This document shows, one piece after another, positions 26,049 to 35,308 of a stretch of DNA of 64,000 nt; positions within the stretch are counted from its first letter, which is position 1, and the number at the start of each line of letters is the position of its first letter. The notes under the pieces are model-generated. The model was given only the letters and a program-made list of their open reading frames with translations. It was not told the origin of the DNA and made no database searches. A program made the translations under genes and the position numbers. Source of the stretch: JAXMCI01 sp046349435 (GTDB lineage Bacteria > Pseudomonadota > Alphaproteobacteria > Dongiales > Dongiaceae); the NCBI GenBank assembly GCA_046349435.1, contig JAXMCI010000010.1, forward strand, positions 124,001 to 188,000, written 5' to 3'.

Positions 26049-27125
26049 TCAGGCGGCCAGCGTCGCGGCCCAGGCGGCCGCGGCGGCCGCGTCGTCATGG
26101 GCCAGCTCGTAGGCCGGGCAGGTCTCCAGCCACCGCGCCAGCCGGCCGAGCGCCTCGTCGCCGAGCGGCCGGCCGATCCGCGCCGGCGATTCCATGATCC
26201 GGGCCAGCGCGGCGAAGGGCTCGAGCCGGGTGGCAGCGACGCCGCGCGCGCCGGCGAAGCGCGGGAACAGGATGGCCCGCACCGGCAGGGGCTGCCGCGC
26301 GATCCGCTCGGCCGGCGGCAGCCAGTACTTGACGTCCTGCTCGGCCCGCCGGAACACCCTCGCCTCGGCGAGGTCGGGGATCAGCCGGCCGAGCAGGCGC
26401 CAGCTGCCGCGCTTCAGCACCAGCGGCAGCGGCAGCGGCCGGACGAGATCCTCGTCGAGCAGCGTCAGGTCGTCCGCGACATGGCCGAAGCCGCGCGCCA
26501 GCAGGGCCGTGAGCAGGGTCGTCTTGCCGCTCCCCGAGAGCCCGGGCAGCACCAGGCAGCCGCCGCCCGGGGCGGCCACAGCGGCCCCGTGCAGCGCGAG
26601 CTGCCAGTCCGCGGTGTCGAAGGCCAGCCGCGCCAGCCCGGCCAGCGCCGTCGCCACCGCCTCGTCGAGCGAGCGGGCCGGCTGCGGCGGCTCCTCGCCG
26701 ATCGTCACCCGCAGCTGGCCGGCCTCGCGGGTGACGGCCAGCGCCGCGGCAGGCCTCGGCTGGTGGCCATCGGGGGCCAGCGGCGCCAGCAGCGGGCGCA
26801 GCACCGCCTCGACATCGCGAGCGCCCAGCCGCAGCGCGACGACCGTGCCGGCCAGCCCGCAGCACAGCGTCGCCTCCGGCTCTCCGATGAGCCCGTCCTC
26901 GCGCCAGCGCCGCAACGTCGTACGGACATCCTGCTCCGCCCGGCCGGGGTCGATGCCGTAGGCCTCGGCCAAGGCCGGCGCCAGCTCCGAATCGGCAAGG
27001 CCCGCGGCCCGCTGCTCCCAGAGGAAGCGCGCGCTGCCGTTGAGCGCGTAGAGCCGCTCGCCAAGCCGCCGCGCCAGCAGCAGCCCGTCACCGACCGGCG
27101 CCGCGATGTAGCCGTCTCCCGTCAT
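26049..27125 (-). CDS. PqqD domain fused to HPr kinase-like (HprK) domain
   Basis: Residues 1-85 resemble PqqD, the peptide-binding module of RiPP pathways: RLYALNGSARFLWEQRAAGLADSELAPALAEAYG, then a helical segment to about 80. Residues 170-358 form an HprK-like kinase domain with the P-loop GLSGSGKTT at 195-203 and the GHVADDLTLLD strand that carries the phosphoryl-transfer aspartates. HPr kinase itself acts on HPr in sugar regulation. PqqD-linked HprK relatives belong to poorly understood systems where the phosphorylation target is thought to be a peptide or small molecule. It is the first gene of a four-gene operon with a nucleotidyltransferase, a GT2 enzyme and a flavoprotein. Confidence 0.78.
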   Translation of the reverse strand: MTGDGYIAAPVGDGLLLARRLGERLYALNGSARFLWEQRAAGLADSELAPALAEAYGIDPGRAEQDVRTTLRRWREDGLIGEPEATLCCGLAGTVVALRLGARDVEAVLRPLLAPLAPDGHQPRPAAALAVTREAGQLRVTIGEEPPQPARSLDEAVATALAGLARLAFDTADWQLALHGAAVAAPGGGCLVLPGLSGSGKTTLLTALLARGFGHVADDLTLLDEDLVRPLPLPLVLKRGSWRLLGRLIPDLAEARVFRRAEQDVKYWLPPAERIARQPLPVRAILFPRFAGARGVAATRLEPFAALARIMESPARIGRPLGDEALGRLARWLETCPAYELAHDDAAAAAAWAATLAA

Positions 27126-27304
27126 CGGCCGACTTTAGGCCAGGCCGGGGGCCGGGGCCAACTCCCGCCCGGCGGGATGGCGGGCCCGTGTACCGGGACA
27201 TGGCGGACACACTGCCCGGCCGCCGACGTCCCCATCGCCGCGTCGCCTTGACAGCCGCTCGGCCGTGATGCGCCCATGCCCGAGGCGCGGCGGCGGAGGG
27301 GGCG

Positions 27305-28828
27305 GTGGCGAGCGAGGGCCGGGAGGGCGCGGGGATGCCGGCCGAGCGGGCTCCCGGGGCGGCGATGGCCCTGGCCCTGTGCTTCGCCGGCGGCCCGCTG
27401 CTCATCGCGCTGGAGCTGCTCCGGCCGCTCTACGCCGCGCCCCTGCTGGCAGCCGGGCTGGCCTGGCTCTGGGCGCTCGCCCGGTTCCTCGACCAGGGCC
27501 GCAGCGGGCCGGAGCCGGCTCGGTTCCGGCACCGGCTGCGACTGGCCGCCGGCGCGCTGGCCTGGATGCTGCCGTCGGGCATCGGCGGCATCGGGGCCTG
27601 CCACTGGGACTACATCAAGCACAACATCGTCTTCGGCCGCCTGCTCGCCGGGCATCTGCCGCTGGCCCTCGGCAGCGGCGCGCCGTTCCACTACTACTTC
27701 GCCTACTACATCCTGCCGGTCCGGCTGTTCGAGGGCCTGGCCGTGCTGCTGCCCGGGCTGCCCTTCGACCTCGTCCTGTTCGCTTTCTACGCCGTGGTCC
27801 TGGTGCTCGCGGTCGCGCTGCTGGCCTGGGGCTTTCGTGCGCCGGCCGGCCGCCTTCTGGTGCTGCTGGCGCTGACCGGCGGCGGCCTGGACCTGCTCGG
27901 CGTGCCGCTCTTCGGTCGCCACATCTGGTCGGTCGGGCGCGTCCCGGGCCTCGGGCTGCCGGTGCCCGAAGGCCTGGAATGGTGGGGCGTGCCGCTGGCG
28001 CCGCAATCCTTCACCATGCATCTCTACTGGGCGCCGCAGCATCTGTTCGCGGCCCTGATCGGCACCGCGCTGCTGGGCGCCTTCGGGCGGCTGGCCCGGC
28101 CGGTCCTGCCGACCCTGCTTCACGCCGGGGTCGTGGTCGCCGCGGCCGCCTTCTGGAGCACCTATGTCGCGATCGGCCTCGCCATGCTGGTCGCGGGCGA
28201 GCTGCTGCGGCGCGCCGCGGCGCCGCGGGCCGCGGCGCGGTCGCCGGCGATCGGCGCGGCAGCGGTCGCCGCCGGCGCACCCTTCTGCCTGCTGCTGGTC
28301 GCCTTCGCGGCGGCGTACGTCACGGCGGCGCGGGCCGCCTCGCCGCCCGACCTCGTCTTCGCCGGCGGTTCGCTCCTCGCCTGGGCGGGCACCTTCCTGC
28401 TCAACCACGGTCCCTGGATCGCCGCCCTGGCACTGGTCCCGGCCGCGGCCGCGCCGGCCGCGGAACGCCGTGCGCTGGCCGGGCAGCTCGGCTTCGGCCT
28501 GGCCGCGAGCGCGCTGCTCCTCTGCTTCCGGCACGGCACCTACAACGACTGGGCGATGCGCACCGTGCTGCCGGCGGGCCTGCTGATGACCGCGGCCACC
28601 GCGCGCCTGCTCGCCGCGCCGCTGCCGCGCCGCGGCCGGGGGCTGCTCCTGCTGCTCCTCGCGGTCTCGAGCGCGTCCTCGGTGGCGCAGATCGCGCAGG
28701 GCCTCTTCGCGCCCTGGCCCTGTGCTCCGTACGGCGCCTATGGCGAGCGGGACCTCGACCCGCTGCTGCCGCAATACGAAGGCAATCCGGGCAGCCTCCT
28801 GTACCGCGCGCTCGCGCGGCGACCTTGA
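27305..28828 (+). CDS. Polytopic membrane protein, GT-C-like
   Basis: A 507-residue protein with about a dozen hydrophobic helices. A segment near residues 95-130 (HWDYIKHNIVFGRLLAGHLPLALGSGAPFHYYFAYYILP) has the acidic/aromatic first-loop character of GT-C or YYY-type membrane glycosyltransferases. It shares this style with the membrane protein at 29320-31305 (DYYYTLQQYGAALLGRL), and the two flank a small Pro/Ser-rich protein. A lipid-linked-sugar transferase role is plausible given the GT2 gene nearby, but no catalytic residue is proven. GTG 27305 is the first start; ATG 27335 is an alternative. Confidence 0.65.
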   Translation: MASEGREGAGMPAERAPGAAMALALCFAGGPLLIALELLRPLYAAPLLAAGLAWLWALARFLDQGRSGPEPARFRHRLRLAAGALAWMLPSGIGGIGACHWDYIKHNIVFGRLLAGHLPLALGSGAPFHYYFAYYILPVRLFEGLAVLLPGLPFDLVLFAFYAVVLVLAVALLAWGFRAPAGRLLVLLALTGGGLDLLGVPLFGRHIWSVGRVPGLGLPVPEGLEWWGVPLAPQSFTMHLYWAPQHLFAALIGTALLGAFGRLARPVLPTLLHAGVVVAAAAFWSTYVAIGLAMLVAGELLRRAAAPRAAARSPAIGAAAVAAGAPFCLLLVAFAAAYVTAARAASPPDLVFAGGSLLAWAGTFLLNHGPWIAALALVPAAAAPAAERRALAGQLGFGLAASALLLCFRHGTYNDWAMRTVLPAGLLMTAATARLLAAPLPRRGRGLLLLLLAVSSASSVAQIAQGLFAPWPCAPYGAYGERDLDPLLPQYEGNPGSLLYRALARRP

Positions 28829-28837
28829 GGCTGCGAC

Positions 28838-28866
28838 TTGCTCGCGCACCGCGGCGCCCGTATTAT
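28838..28866 (+). promoter_or_regulatory. Possible promoter for the Pro/Ser-rich small protein
   Basis: TTGCTC at 28838 and TATTAT at about 28861 are spaced 16-17 bases apart and lie about 65 bases ahead of the small gene's ATG. The -10 stands out in an otherwise GC-rich region. This is a pattern-based prediction only. Confidence 0.4.
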
Positions 28867-28930
28867 GCGCGACTCATGGGGGTGTCCGGCGCTGCCGGAT
28901 CCGATGTGCCACGGAAGGGGTCAGCAAGCC

Positions 28931-29269
<339 letters not shown>

Positions 29270-29319
29270 TGCCTTGAGCGGCCGCGGGCTCCGTCCGCGG
29301 CCGCGCCTGGGCACTGCAG

Positions 29320-31305
29320 TTGCGGGCTCTCTACTTCCTGAGCCTCGCCACCGTCGTCTACGTCGACCTGCTGGCGTTGACGCTGGTCTTTCGGCGGCTC
29401 CTGCCCATGCCGGCGATCGCCCGGGCCGCAGGGGCGCTGGCGGTCACCGCCGGTCTGTTCTTCGTCGAGCACTTCGTCGGGCTGGGCCGGCTGCAATGGG
29501 CCCTGCCGCCCCTCACGGCGGTCTCATGCCTGCTGCTGTGGCGGTGGCGGGCGGAACTCCGCGCGCCTGACGTCCTGGCGGCCGAGGCGGTGTTCCTCGC
29601 CGCCGCGGCCTACGCGCTGCTCTGGCGGCTCGCCTTCCCGGAGCTGTTCGAGCATCTCGACCAGCTCACCGACCTGCATCTCATCGCCAACTATCTGCCC
29701 GGCGAGCGGCTGCCGCCGCCCGATCGCTGGCTGCCCTGGCAGCGGCTCGACTACTACTACACGCTGCAGCAATACGGTGCCGCGCTGCTCGGCCGCCTGG
29801 CCGGGCTCGGGCCAGGCACGTGCTTCAACGCCGCCTTCGTGCTGCTGACGGCGATGATCGTCGGGCTCGCCTGGTGCTTCGCCGAGGCGGTCGGCGCACC
29901 GCTCTGGGGACGGCTGCTGGCGGTCTTCTGCCTGGCGATCGGCGGCAGCGGGCTGGCGCCGTTCTATCACCTCGTCACCGCACCGCCGGCGGAGGGGACG
30001 ACGCCGGCCGGCGCCGCCTGGGACGTAATGGTGCACAGCTACCGCTTCATCGGCTGGTTCGGCGAGGCCACCGCCTCGCCGCTCTGGCGCAGCCTGTTCG
30101 GCGTGCCCCGCCAGGACATGGTGCTGCCGCTGGAGACCTTCGGCCAGGAATACGCATTCGGCGCCTACCACGCGCCGCTGGCAGGCTTCCTCCTGCTGTT
30201 CCTGGCGATGGCCGCGATGGCCGTGCTGCCGCGGGCCGCGTCCGCCGTCCGCCAGCACCTCCGGATCCTGCTCGGGGCGAGCGTGCCGCTGACGCTCGCC
30301 GCCAATGCCTGGACCTTTCCGCTGCAGGGGCTGCTGGTCGGCAGCTGGGCGCTGTGGCTGGACGGCCCGCTGCGGCTCGCCCGCTGGCGGGCGCTGGCCG
30401 CCGGTGCGGCGCTCGGGACGGCGCTCGTGCTGCCCTTCCTCGCCGGCTTCGCGGTCAACGGGCACGGCATCGCGCTGACCCGCGTCGCGGCGCACGAGCG
30501 GGCGCCGGTGCTGCAGTTTCTGCTGCTCTTCTGGCCGCTGCTCCTCGCCGCCCTGCTGGCGCCGCTGGCCGGCCGCAACCGTGCCCTGGCGCTGCGGCTG
30601 GCAGTCTCGTTCGTCGGGCTGCTCGTCGCGACCGAGCTGCTCAACGCCTATGACGGCGGCTACAGCGGCACCATGGCGCGCTTCAACCCGGCGATGAAGT
30701 GGTGGAGCTGGATCTTCACCGGCGGCTTCTTCGCGCTCAGCGCCTGCCTGCTCGGCAGCGGGCGGCGCGGCCCGCGCGCCGCCGGCGCGGTGCTGCTGCT
30801 GCTCGTCTCCAGCTATGCGGTCGATGTCGGCCGCTTCTGGCTGGTCACCGCCAAGCCGCACGCGCTGCGCTTCGACGGGATGGGCCACTACGCCGCGGAT
30901 CCCGCCGCGGCACGGCTGATCGCCTACCTGTCGGCGGTGCCGGAGGGGCTGCTGCTCGAGAAGGCCTATGACAAGTCGCCGATCGACACCGGCACCTACG
31001 GCAGCTTCACCGGCCAGCCGAACCTCGTCGGGATTCCCTGGGTGCTGCGGGTCTGGAAAGCGGAGCTGCCGGAGCTCGGCACCCTGCTTCCCGAGATCGG
31101 CGCCTTCTACGGCGGCACGCATCCCGATCCCCTGCGCTTCCTGACCGGCCAGGGCATCCGCTACGTGCTGTGGTCGCCGCGCGAGGGCGGCGACCTCGCC
31201 GCCTGGGCCCGGATCGATGCGGCGATCGCGGCCGGCTACCGCTGGATGGAGTTCTCCGCCACGCCCGACCGGCACGTCGGCGTCTGGGTGCGCCGCCCGT
31301 CCTGA
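29320..31305 (+). CDS. Large polytopic membrane protein, YYY/GT-C-like
   Basis: A 661-residue protein with more than ten hydrophobic segments and a soluble C-terminal portion. Loops rich in aromatic and acidic residues are visible: LPWQRLDYYYTLQQYGAALLGRL near residue 145 and LNAYDGGYSGTMARFNPAMKWWSWIFTGG near 445. These recall YYY-type membrane proteins and GT-C glycosyltransferases that use lipid-linked sugars. The start is TTG 29320, as no ATG or GTG is placed better before the first helix (LYFLSLATVVYVDLLALTLVF). It follows the Pro/Ser-rich protein by 50 bases. Role inferred from context: transfer of sugar or remodelling of a surface molecule. Confidence 0.65.
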   Translation: MRALYFLSLATVVYVDLLALTLVFRRLLPMPAIARAAGALAVTAGLFFVEHFVGLGRLQWALPPLTAVSCLLLWRWRAELRAPDVLAAEAVFLAAAAYALLWRLAFPELFEHLDQLTDLHLIANYLPGERLPPPDRWLPWQRLDYYYTLQQYGAALLGRLAGLGPGTCFNAAFVLLTAMIVGLAWCFAEAVGAPLWGRLLAVFCLAIGGSGLAPFYHLVTAPPAEGTTPAGAAWDVMVHSYRFIGWFGEATASPLWRSLFGVPRQDMVLPLETFGQEYAFGAYHAPLAGFLLLFLAMAAMAVLPRAASAVRQHLRILLGASVPLTLAANAWTFPLQGLLVGSWALWLDGPLRLARWRALAAGAALGTALVLPFLAGFAVNGHGIALTRVAAHERAPVLQFLLLFWPLLLAALLAPLAGRNRALALRLAVSFVGLLVATELLNAYDGGYSGTMARFNPAMKWWSWIFTGGFFALSACLLGSGRRGPRAAGAVLLLLVSSYAVDVGRFWLVTAKPHALRFDGMGHYAADPAAARLIAYLSAVPEGLLLEKAYDKSPIDTGTYGSFTGQPNLVGIPWVLRVWKAELPELGTLLPEIGAFYGGTHPDPLRFLTGQGIRYVLWSPREGGDLAAWARIDAAIAAGYRWMEFSATPDRHVGVWVRRPS

Positions 31306-31315
31306 GGGCGCGCCC

Positions 31316-32044
31316 TCAGCGCTTCCACGGCTTCACCCGCAGCTTGATCCGGTGGTCGGCGGGGCCGGGCGCACCGTCCGGCATCGAGCCGCGGTAGTAG
31401 TCCTTTTGCCAGCGCTGCTGGGTGGCCGGGCTGCCGGGCTGCTGCAGGTCGCGGTTGAACTGCAGCCGCGCCTCGTTCCAGGCCCGGTAGCGCGCCGCCA
31501 GCTCGGGGTCCGAATCGAGCGCGCGGATCTCCGGCTCGGCGGTCTCGATCAGGTCGCGCGGCAGCGGGAAGAAGAAGCAGAAGGGCTCGCCGGCCTGCCA
31601 GTCGACCGCGACCCGCGGCGCGGTGAAGCGCCAGTTCATCGTGAAGGTGAAGGGCGACCAGTCGGTCTCGACGATGCCGGTCAGGGCGGCGATGCCGTGC
31701 TTCGGCCGGTTGGTCGGCCCGGTGACCAGCAGGTTGATGCCGGGAGGCGTGCGGAACAGGGCGGGGACGTGGAAGGTCAGGACGCCGCCGCCGAAATGGC
31801 TGCTCGGCAGCTCGCCCGCGCCATCGTCCGCCTCGATGCGGATGGCGTCCTTGCCGACCCCGCCGTCCCACCAGGCCTGGAACCCCCGCCGGCAGCACAT
31901 CTCCCAGCCATGCATGTTGGCGATGTTGAGCGGCAGGCAGCGATAGGCGAACGCCTCGGGCAGCGCGTCCATCCAGTCGCGGGTGGCCGGCGCCGGCCTG
32001 ATCTCGGGCGGCTCGCCGCTGGTCGGGTAGAGGATCAGCTTCAC
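31316..32044 (-). CDS. DUF6065 family protein
   Basis: A soluble 242-residue protein starting VKLILYPTSGEPPEIRPAPATRDWMDALPEAFAYRCLPLNIANMHGWEM, a pattern I associate with the uncharacterised DUF6065 family. Other dense segments are FFFPLPRDLIETAEPEI and the C-terminal QKDYYRGSMPDG. No catalytic motif is evident. The GTG start at 32044 is chosen because similarity begins there; the frame is open for 140 more codons upstream without it. It ends ten bases from the convergent membrane protein gene. Function unknown. Confidence 0.68.
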   Translation of the reverse strand: MKLILYPTSGEPPEIRPAPATRDWMDALPEAFAYRCLPLNIANMHGWEMCCRRGFQAWWDGGVGKDAIRIEADDGAGELPSSHFGGGVLTFHVPALFRTPPGINLLVTGPTNRPKHGIAALTGIVETDWSPFTFTMNWRFTAPRVAVDWQAGEPFCFFFPLPRDLIETAEPEIRALDSDPELAARYRAWNEARLQFNRDLQQPGSPATQQRWQKDYYRGSMPDGAPGPADHRIKLRVKPWKR

Positions 32045-32224
32045 GGCCGGCACTGAAGCACAGCCGCCGACCGGCGGCGAGCGGAGAAAGCGTCGCGGCC
32101 AAGCTTGCCGGGCGCGGCTGGCGCTTCCTTTTTGCCCCGGCTTCGGCGTAGAAATTGCGCACCAGCGTGCGGGTGCGGGCCGGATGTGGGGAGACGGCTC
32201 GCCTGGGAGGACAGGACGACTCCG

Positions 32225-32404
32225 ATGCAGGACGACTCTGGTAACGGCAAGAAGGACGAATCCGAGGCGGAGGCCTCGTCGGAGCCGGCCGCGGTGCGCG
32301 TGCTCATGACGCAGGTCCGCCAGCTCTACAGCGAGGTTCTGACCGAGCCGGTGCCCGATCACCTGATGGAGATCATCCGGAAGGCCCGGCTCAAGGAGCA
32401 TTAG
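32225..32404 (+). CDS. NepR family anti-sigma factor
   Basis: A 59-residue protein whose C-terminal half (VRVLMTQVRQLYSEVLTEPVPDHLMEIIRKARL) matches the NepR core, including the LY-x-E-V and EPVPD residues. NepR holds the general-stress sigma factor EcfG inactive until phosphorylated PhyR pulls it away. The gene lies tail-to-tail with an HWE-type histidine kinase. PhyR and EcfG genes, usually adjacent, are not in this window. A GGGAGGA ribosome site lies at about 32206-32212. Confidence 0.82.
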   Translation: MQDDSGNGKKDESEAEASSEPAAVRVLMTQVRQLYSEVLTEPVPDHLMEIIRKARLKEH

Positions 32405-33798
32405 GAGGCGGGCTCGGCCTCCCCGCCGTCCGCCGGACGCAGCAGCCGGCGCGCCGGCGCATCGAGCACCCACGACAGGCCTTCCGGATCGAACCGCAGC
32501 GCGACACTGCCGCCGGCCGCCTGCGCGACGACCCGCTCGATCACGGTCCGGCCATAGCCCTGCCGGGCGGGCGGCGATACCGGCGGCCCCGCGCGCTCCG
32601 TCCAGCGCATCACGAACCGCGCATCGCCGCCCGCGCCCACGGTCCAGGCGATCTCGATCCGGCCGGCCGGGCGGGAGAGGGCGCCGTACTTCAGCGCGTT
32701 GGTCGCGAGCTCGTGCAGTGCCATGCCGATTCCCTGGGCCGCGCCGGGGGCCAGCGTGACGGCCGGACCGGCGAAGGCCACCTGACGGCCGAGCGCCGCG
32801 CCGAGATGGTCGAGCTGGGCGCGGACCAGCGCGCCCAGCTCCACGCTCTGCCAGCCGCCGCGCACGATGAGGTCCTGCGAGGCCCCCAGGCTCTGCAGGC
32901 GTCCGACGAGATCCTCGGCGAAGGCCCGCGGCGGCGAATCGCGCACCGTCAGCCGGGCGATCGACTGCACGACGGCCAGCAGGTTCTTGGCGCGATGGTT
33001 GACCTCGCTCATGAGCGTGCGGATGTGCTCCTCGGCGTGCTTGCGCGCGGTGATGTCGAGGCTGGTCGAGAAGGTTCGCGCGGGCGCTCCGTCCTCGCCC
33101 GGCGCCAGGATCCAGCGCGTCTCGATCCAGCGTTCCCGGCCGTCGTCCCCGACCAGCCGGTAGTCGACCGGGCCGACCGGCAGGCCGTCATGCAGGTCGC
33201 GAAGGGCCGCGGCCACGGTGTCGCGGTCGGCGGGGGCGACATGGGCGAGGAAGGTCATGCGGCAGGCGGCGAGCTCGCCGCCTTCGGCACCGCCGGGCAG
33301 CGCGAAGCCCATCACCGCGGGGTAGTTCTCGCCCCAGCTCATGCGCCCCGCGGCGAGGTCGGCCTCGGCGTAGGTCAGCCCTGCCGCCGCCGCGGCCTGG
33401 CGCAGCTGGGTCCGGCTGCGCGCCAGCGCCGCTTCCGCCTGCTTGCGCTCGGCAACCTCGCGCTCGACGCCGCCGAGCCGGCGATCGGACCGCTCGGCGT
33501 CGGCCCGCCGCAGCGCGCGCTGGCGCAGCAGCCCGGCGCCGCCGATCCCGGCGAGCGCGCCGGCGCCGCCCGCGAGCAGGATCGGCAGGATGGGGCCCGG
33601 TCCGGCGACGGTCGCGAGAAGGGCGGCGCCGCCGCCGAAGACCAGCAGCCCGAGGCATCCGGCAGCAAGCGCGGCGAGGCGCGGCGCCATGCGGCCCGGC
33701 CGCTCCGCCGCCGGCCGGCCATCCCACGCAGCCAGGGGTCGTTCCCGGATCGCCATCGCGCGCCCAAGCCTCGTCCCCCGACCGGCAAGGAACATCAA
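32401..33798 (-). CDS. PAS-domain sensor histidine kinase, HWE/HisKA_2 family
   Basis: A 465-residue membrane sensor kinase. Two hydrophobic helices lie at about residues 38-90. A short coiled coil (GVEREVAERKQAEAALARSRTQL) leads to a PAS/PAC domain to about 255. The phospho-acceptor region HIRTLMSEVNHRAKNLLAVVQSI holds the histidine, and the ATPase domain contains HELATNALKYGALS and WTERAGPPVSPP. The H-box and RxxxNLL pattern mark the HWE/HisKA_2 class that feeds PhyR in alphaproteobacteria. It overlaps the NepR gene end by four bases, supporting a general-stress role. The exact start is uncertain; MAIRERP at residue 15 is an alternative. Confidence 0.85.
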   Translation of the reverse strand: MMFLAGRGTRLGRAMAIRERPLAAWDGRPAAERPGRMAPRLAALAAGCLGLLVFGGGAALLATVAGPGPILPILLAGGAGALAGIGGAGLLRQRALRRADAERSDRRLGGVEREVAERKQAEAALARSRTQLRQAAAAAGLTYAEADLAAGRMSWGENYPAVMGFALPGGAEGGELAACRMTFLAHVAPADRDTVAAALRDLHDGLPVGPVDYRLVGDDGRERWIETRWILAPGEDGAPARTFSTSLDITARKHAEEHIRTLMSEVNHRAKNLLAVVQSIARLTVRDSPPRAFAEDLVGRLQSLGASQDLIVRGGWQSVELGALVRAQLDHLGAALGRQVAFAGPAVTLAPGAAQGIGMALHELATNALKYGALSRPAGRIEIAWTVGAGGDARFVMRWTERAGPPVSPPARQGYGRTVIERVVAQAAGGSVALRFDPEGLSWVLDAPARRLLRPADGGEAEPAS

Positions 33799-33963
33799 GC
33801 GGGGCCGCCACGCAAGTCCGGCCGGAACGACCCTCCGCGCTTGGCGCCGAGCTCCGGGGCAGCGGCGTCACCGTCACCGGCCCGATGCCAGGCGCCACCG
33901 AGGCCGACCTCTCGAGCGCGCCGACATGCCCGACACCAGGATCGGCGCCGGCAGGAAGGGTGA

Positions 33964-34034
33964 GCCGGGCCCTCCTTGATGCACGTCAACCCCGGCGGCG
34001 TCGCGCTGCCGGGCCCTCCTTGATGCACGTCAAC
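33964..34034. promoter_or_regulatory. Two tandem FNR/FixK-type boxes in a 27-base direct repeat
   Basis: A 27-base sequence is repeated exactly at 33964-33990 and 34008-34034. Each copy ends in TTGATGCACGTCAA (33976-33989 and 34020-34033), one base off the FNR consensus TTGAT-N4-ATCAA and a good FixK box. The box centres are 44 bases apart, about four helical turns. This suits sites at -41.5 and -85.5 of a promoter starting near 34068, upstream of the HlyD gene at 34169. The 370-base gap holds nothing else obvious. Confidence 0.68.
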
Positions 34035-34168
34035 GCCGCCTGCCGCCGCCCGGGGCTATGAGAAGGCTGCCCCGGCAGCGGCGGGCTTGGTGCCTGCCGC
34101 GCCGGCGCGGGAGAGCGGCGGGTGCGTGGCGCAGCTGGGATGAGCCGGTCGGCGGGGACAGGTCCCGC

Positions 34169-35308
34169 GTGAAGCCCCGCGAGGACGAGCGGAGCGCGAT
34201 CCTGCCGCCGGAGCGGGCGGCGGGCGGCGCCGGCGGCCTGCCGGTGCCGGTCGCGCCGCCGCCCATACCGGCGCCGCTGCCGGCATCGCTGCCGGTGCCG
34301 GCCCGCCCCCGGCCGCGTTCCTGGCAGCGGGTCCTGCCGTTGCTCCTGCTGCTCGCGGCGGCTGCGGCCGGCGGCGGCTACTGGTGGCTGCACCGCCAGC
34401 CGGCGCTGCCGCCGGGCATCGCCATGGGCAACGGCCGGCTCGAGGCCGACGAGATCGACATCGCCACCAAGTTCGCCGGCCGGGTCGCCCGGCTGCTGGT
34501 CGACGAGGGCGACCGGGTGACGCCGGGGCAGGTGGTCGCCGTGATGGACACGCGCGACCTCGAGGCGACCATGAAGCGCGACGAGGCGCTGGTCGCCCAG
34601 GCGCAGCGCTCGCTCGAGGAGGCCCGCGCCAACCAGGCGCAGGCCCAGGCGCAGCTGACCTTCGCGCAGCAGCAGCTCGATCGCGCATCGACGCTGGTGC
34701 GCAAGGGCTACGCCACGGTCGAGGCGCTCGATCAGGCGACCCGGGAGCGCAACGTCGCCACGGCTCTGGTCTCGGCCGCGGCCCAGCGCGCCTCCGCCGC
34801 GCAGAGCGCGCTCGAGGCGGCGACCCACGAGGTCGAGCTCTACAGGGTGAACATCGCCGACAACTCGCTGGTCGCGCCGAAGGTCGGGCGGATCGAGTAC
34901 CGGGTCGCCAATGTCGGCGAGGTGCTGCCGGCCGGCGGCAAGGTCTTCACCATGCTCGACGCCTCCTACGTCTACATGGACGTCTACCTGCCGACCGCCG
35001 AGGCCGGGCGCGTGCAGGTCGGCGGCGAGGCCCGCATCGTGCTCGACGCCTATCCCGGCCACGTCATCCCGGCGACGGTGGTGTTCGTCGCCCGCCAGGC
35101 CCAGTTCACCCCGAAGACGGTCGAGACCCGGGACGAGCGCGACAAGCTGATGTTCCGCATCCGGGCGCGGATCGATCCGGCGCGGCTCGCCGGGCGCGAG
35201 GACATGGTGCGCAGCGGCCTGCCGGGCGTCACCTACCTGCGCGTCGACCCCGCCGCCTCCTGGCCGGCCGGCCTGCAGCCGAGCCCGCTCCCCGCCGCCA
35301 GCCCATGA
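34169..35308 (+). CDS. HlyD family membrane fusion protein, YhiI-like
   Basis: The periplasmic adaptor of an ABC export system. After a proline-rich cytoplasmic N-terminus (residues 20-50) comes one helix (RVLPLLLLLAAAAAGGGYWWL), the biotinyl-lipoyl-like domain (DEIDIATKFAGRVARLLVDEGDRVTPGQVVAVMD) and a long coiled coil (about residues 135-225). A beta-barrel region follows (VAPKVGRIEYRVANVGEVLPAGGKV). The GTG start 34169 is the best placed; the frame is open upstream. The TGA overlaps the ATG of the ABC gene. It matches the YhiI-RbbA-YhhJ operon layout. Confidence 0.88.
   Translation: MKPREDERSAILPPERAAGGAGGLPVPVAPPPIPAPLPASLPVPARPRPRSWQRVLPLLLLLAAAAAGGGYWWLHRQPALPPGIAMGNGRLEADEIDIATKFAGRVARLLVDEGDRVTPGQVVAVMDTRDLEATMKRDEALVAQAQRSLEEARANQAQAQAQLTFAQQQLDRASTLVRKGYATVEALDQATRERNVATALVSAAAQRASAAQSALEAATHEVELYRVNIADNSLVAPKVGRIEYRVANVGEVLPAGGKVFTMLDASYVYMDVYLPTAEAGRVQVGGEARIVLDAYPGHVIPATVVFVARQAQFTPKTVETRDERDKLMFRIRARIDPARLAGREDMVRSGLPGVTYLRVDPAASWPAGLQPSPLPAASP

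Noticed and set aside
27248..27276. TTGACA box ahead of the first polytopic membrane protein
   Set aside because: No -10 at 16-18 bases distance; not called as a promoter.
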